A stretch of 22,041 nucleotides of DNA from Purshia tridentata (Eukaryota; Streptophyta; Magnoliopsida; Rosales; Rosaceae): NCBI GenBank assembly GCA_003254885.1, contig QANT01000597.1:1-22041 (forward strand), given 5' to 3'. The notes below the pieces were generated by a model, which was given only the letters and a program-made list of their open reading frames with translations, was not told the DNA's origin and made no database searches. This document shows, in pieces, positions 20,880 to 22,041 of the stretch. The number at the start of each line of letters is the position of its first letter. The stretch's first letter is position 1. The position numbers were made by a program, and so were the translations under genes.

Positions 20880-21661
20880 TCAAAAATCAAAGCCAAGATA
20901 ACGCGTGGCCGACAGAAAATAAATCAAAACTGAGATTTTGGTGGGGTCCTTTGCCACGTCGCTTTTGGATGAAACTTTTAATTTAGCCACATCATGCGGC
21001 TCACATTGAACATACGCACTTAAACCATCTTGATCTTCCAAACAAAAGGTCTTCAATCCTCTCCATAAATCTCCTCCATCTGTAAATATACCCATTTTTG
21101 GCCATTGCGGTGTTAAAAGTATGATCTCAGACTAAAAAGGGTAACAACAACCCAAACACATTAAGAAACAAAATAGAAGAAAAATGGTTGATATCATCCA
21201 TGAGACTATTGTCCTGGACTTGTGGAGGAGAATGAAAAGTGTTGTTTGCATTTTTGACAGCAACAATGGTCTTCACTCTCTTCCATATACTAAGTCTCTT
21301 TGCTTCGTTGGAGTTCATTTGAACCATTGATATGCGACAGAGTGAAGATGAAGAAATGAAAACACAGAATCTGATTGATTTCAAGCCAATTTCATAATCC
21401 ACATTCCACAAAACATTTAAGAAATGAAATATTTGTGCTAGTTCCACAATCTGGACTCTGGAGGCAGAGTTATTGTAGTAATTGTACGATTCAGAGACGG
21501 ACCTATGTGAATTTTTGGCAAAAAGAAAAGAAGAAGAGCTACTACTAAATTACTAATAGCCCAGCCCAACCCAATAGTCAAAGGCAATAACCCAAGCCCA
21601 CTGCTGCCAACACTCAATTAACCCACCCCACCCATATCGCACAACGAATTTTTTTATAAAA
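20880..21661. other. Upstream region of the TOL2-like gene, no gene seen
   Basis: This is the presumed promoter of the TOL2-like gene plus spacer. Open frames here (for example 20771-20986 and 21127-21447) show no recognisable domain or codon pattern. AGCCCA motifs occur at about 21559-21565 and 21596-21602. Confidence 0.4.
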
Positions 21662-21889
21662 AATTGGGAAAATTATTTCAAAAGTACTATAATTATACTC
21701 CATTTTGTAATTGAGGATACGAATTTTAAGTTGTTCCAATTAAGGACTATATTTATCGGTTTGTTTTAATCAAAGAATTGGGAAAATTATTTCAAAAGTA
21801 CTATAATTATACCCCATTTTGTAATTGAGGATACGAATTTTAAGTTGTTCCAATTAAGGACTATATTTATCGGTTTGTTTCAATCAAAG
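21662..21889. repeat. Two 114-bp tandem units, about 98% identical
   Basis: Unit 1 is 21662-21775 and unit 2 is 21776-21889. I count two differences, both T/C. They are AT-rich and non-coding. Their text style resembles dispersed plant repeats, but I cannot name a family, and no terminal inverted repeat or target duplication is visible. Confidence 0.9.
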
Positions 21890-22041
21890 ATCTACCGTTA
21901 TATCTGTCAATATTTTTGTTAATTTTAGGAACAATTTTTTCTTTTCTATCCAAAAATTCATAATAAAAAGAAAACCCAAGAATTCAATTAAAAAAAAAAA
22001 CCAAATTATCAAACTAAAAATCAACACAAATTCATCAAAAA

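Noticed and set aside
21127..21447. 106-codon minus-strand frame upstream of the TOL2-like gene
   Set aside because: There is no known domain and no splice or promoter support; likely chance in spacer DNA.
21662..22041. LTR retrotransposon end
   Set aside because: There is no TG...CA termini, primer-binding site or polypurine tract, and the tandem units are too short to be LTRs.

Overview
This window is nuclear DNA from a flowering plant, almost certainly a member of the rose family. The two seed-storage 11S globulins closely resemble almond-type prunins, and the other genes are plant-type patellin, SMC1 and TOM1-like proteins with many short AT-rich GT-AG introns. A strawberry/rose-type (Rosoideae) species is a reasonable guess, but it is inference. 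All five protein genes lie on the minus strand. I see no rRNA, tRNA, CRISPR array or intact transposon.

Layout, left to right. (1) 1-723: the 5' part of an 11S globulin gene (copy A), cut by the window edge in exon 2. (2) 2502-4639: a complete four-exon 11S globulin gene (copy B), a tandem duplicate about 3.9 kb away with a similar seed-type promoter (TATA box, ACGTGTC, RY motif CATGCA). Its 3' end carries a 157-bp-period duplication that shifts the frame, so the encoded C-terminus is abnormal. (3) 6129-7813: a four-exon patellin-type SEC14/GOLD gene. (4) 9031-17212: an 18-exon SMC1 cohesin gene. All exons could be placed by splice signals and by a continuous 1,219-residue frame. One intron (13497-13616) is an AT-AC, U12-type intron. 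(5) 18201-20484: a three-coding-exon TOM1-like (VHS-GAT) gene closest to TOL2, with a probable 5'UTR intron. (6) 21662-21889: two near-identical 114-bp tandem units in AT-rich DNA.

The genes do not form a pathway. The storage proteins are a seed-specific tandem cluster. SMC1 is a housekeeping and cell-cycle gene, and its upstream region has telo-box and E2F-like sites. The patellin and the TOL protein both act in membrane traffic, but nothing here links them.

I found no undescribed multi-gene system. The best observations are the AT-AC intron in SMC1, the frame-shifting 3' duplication in globulin B, the reordered promoter blocks between the two globulin copies, and a decayed copy of an SMC1 exon boundary inside the adjacent intron.
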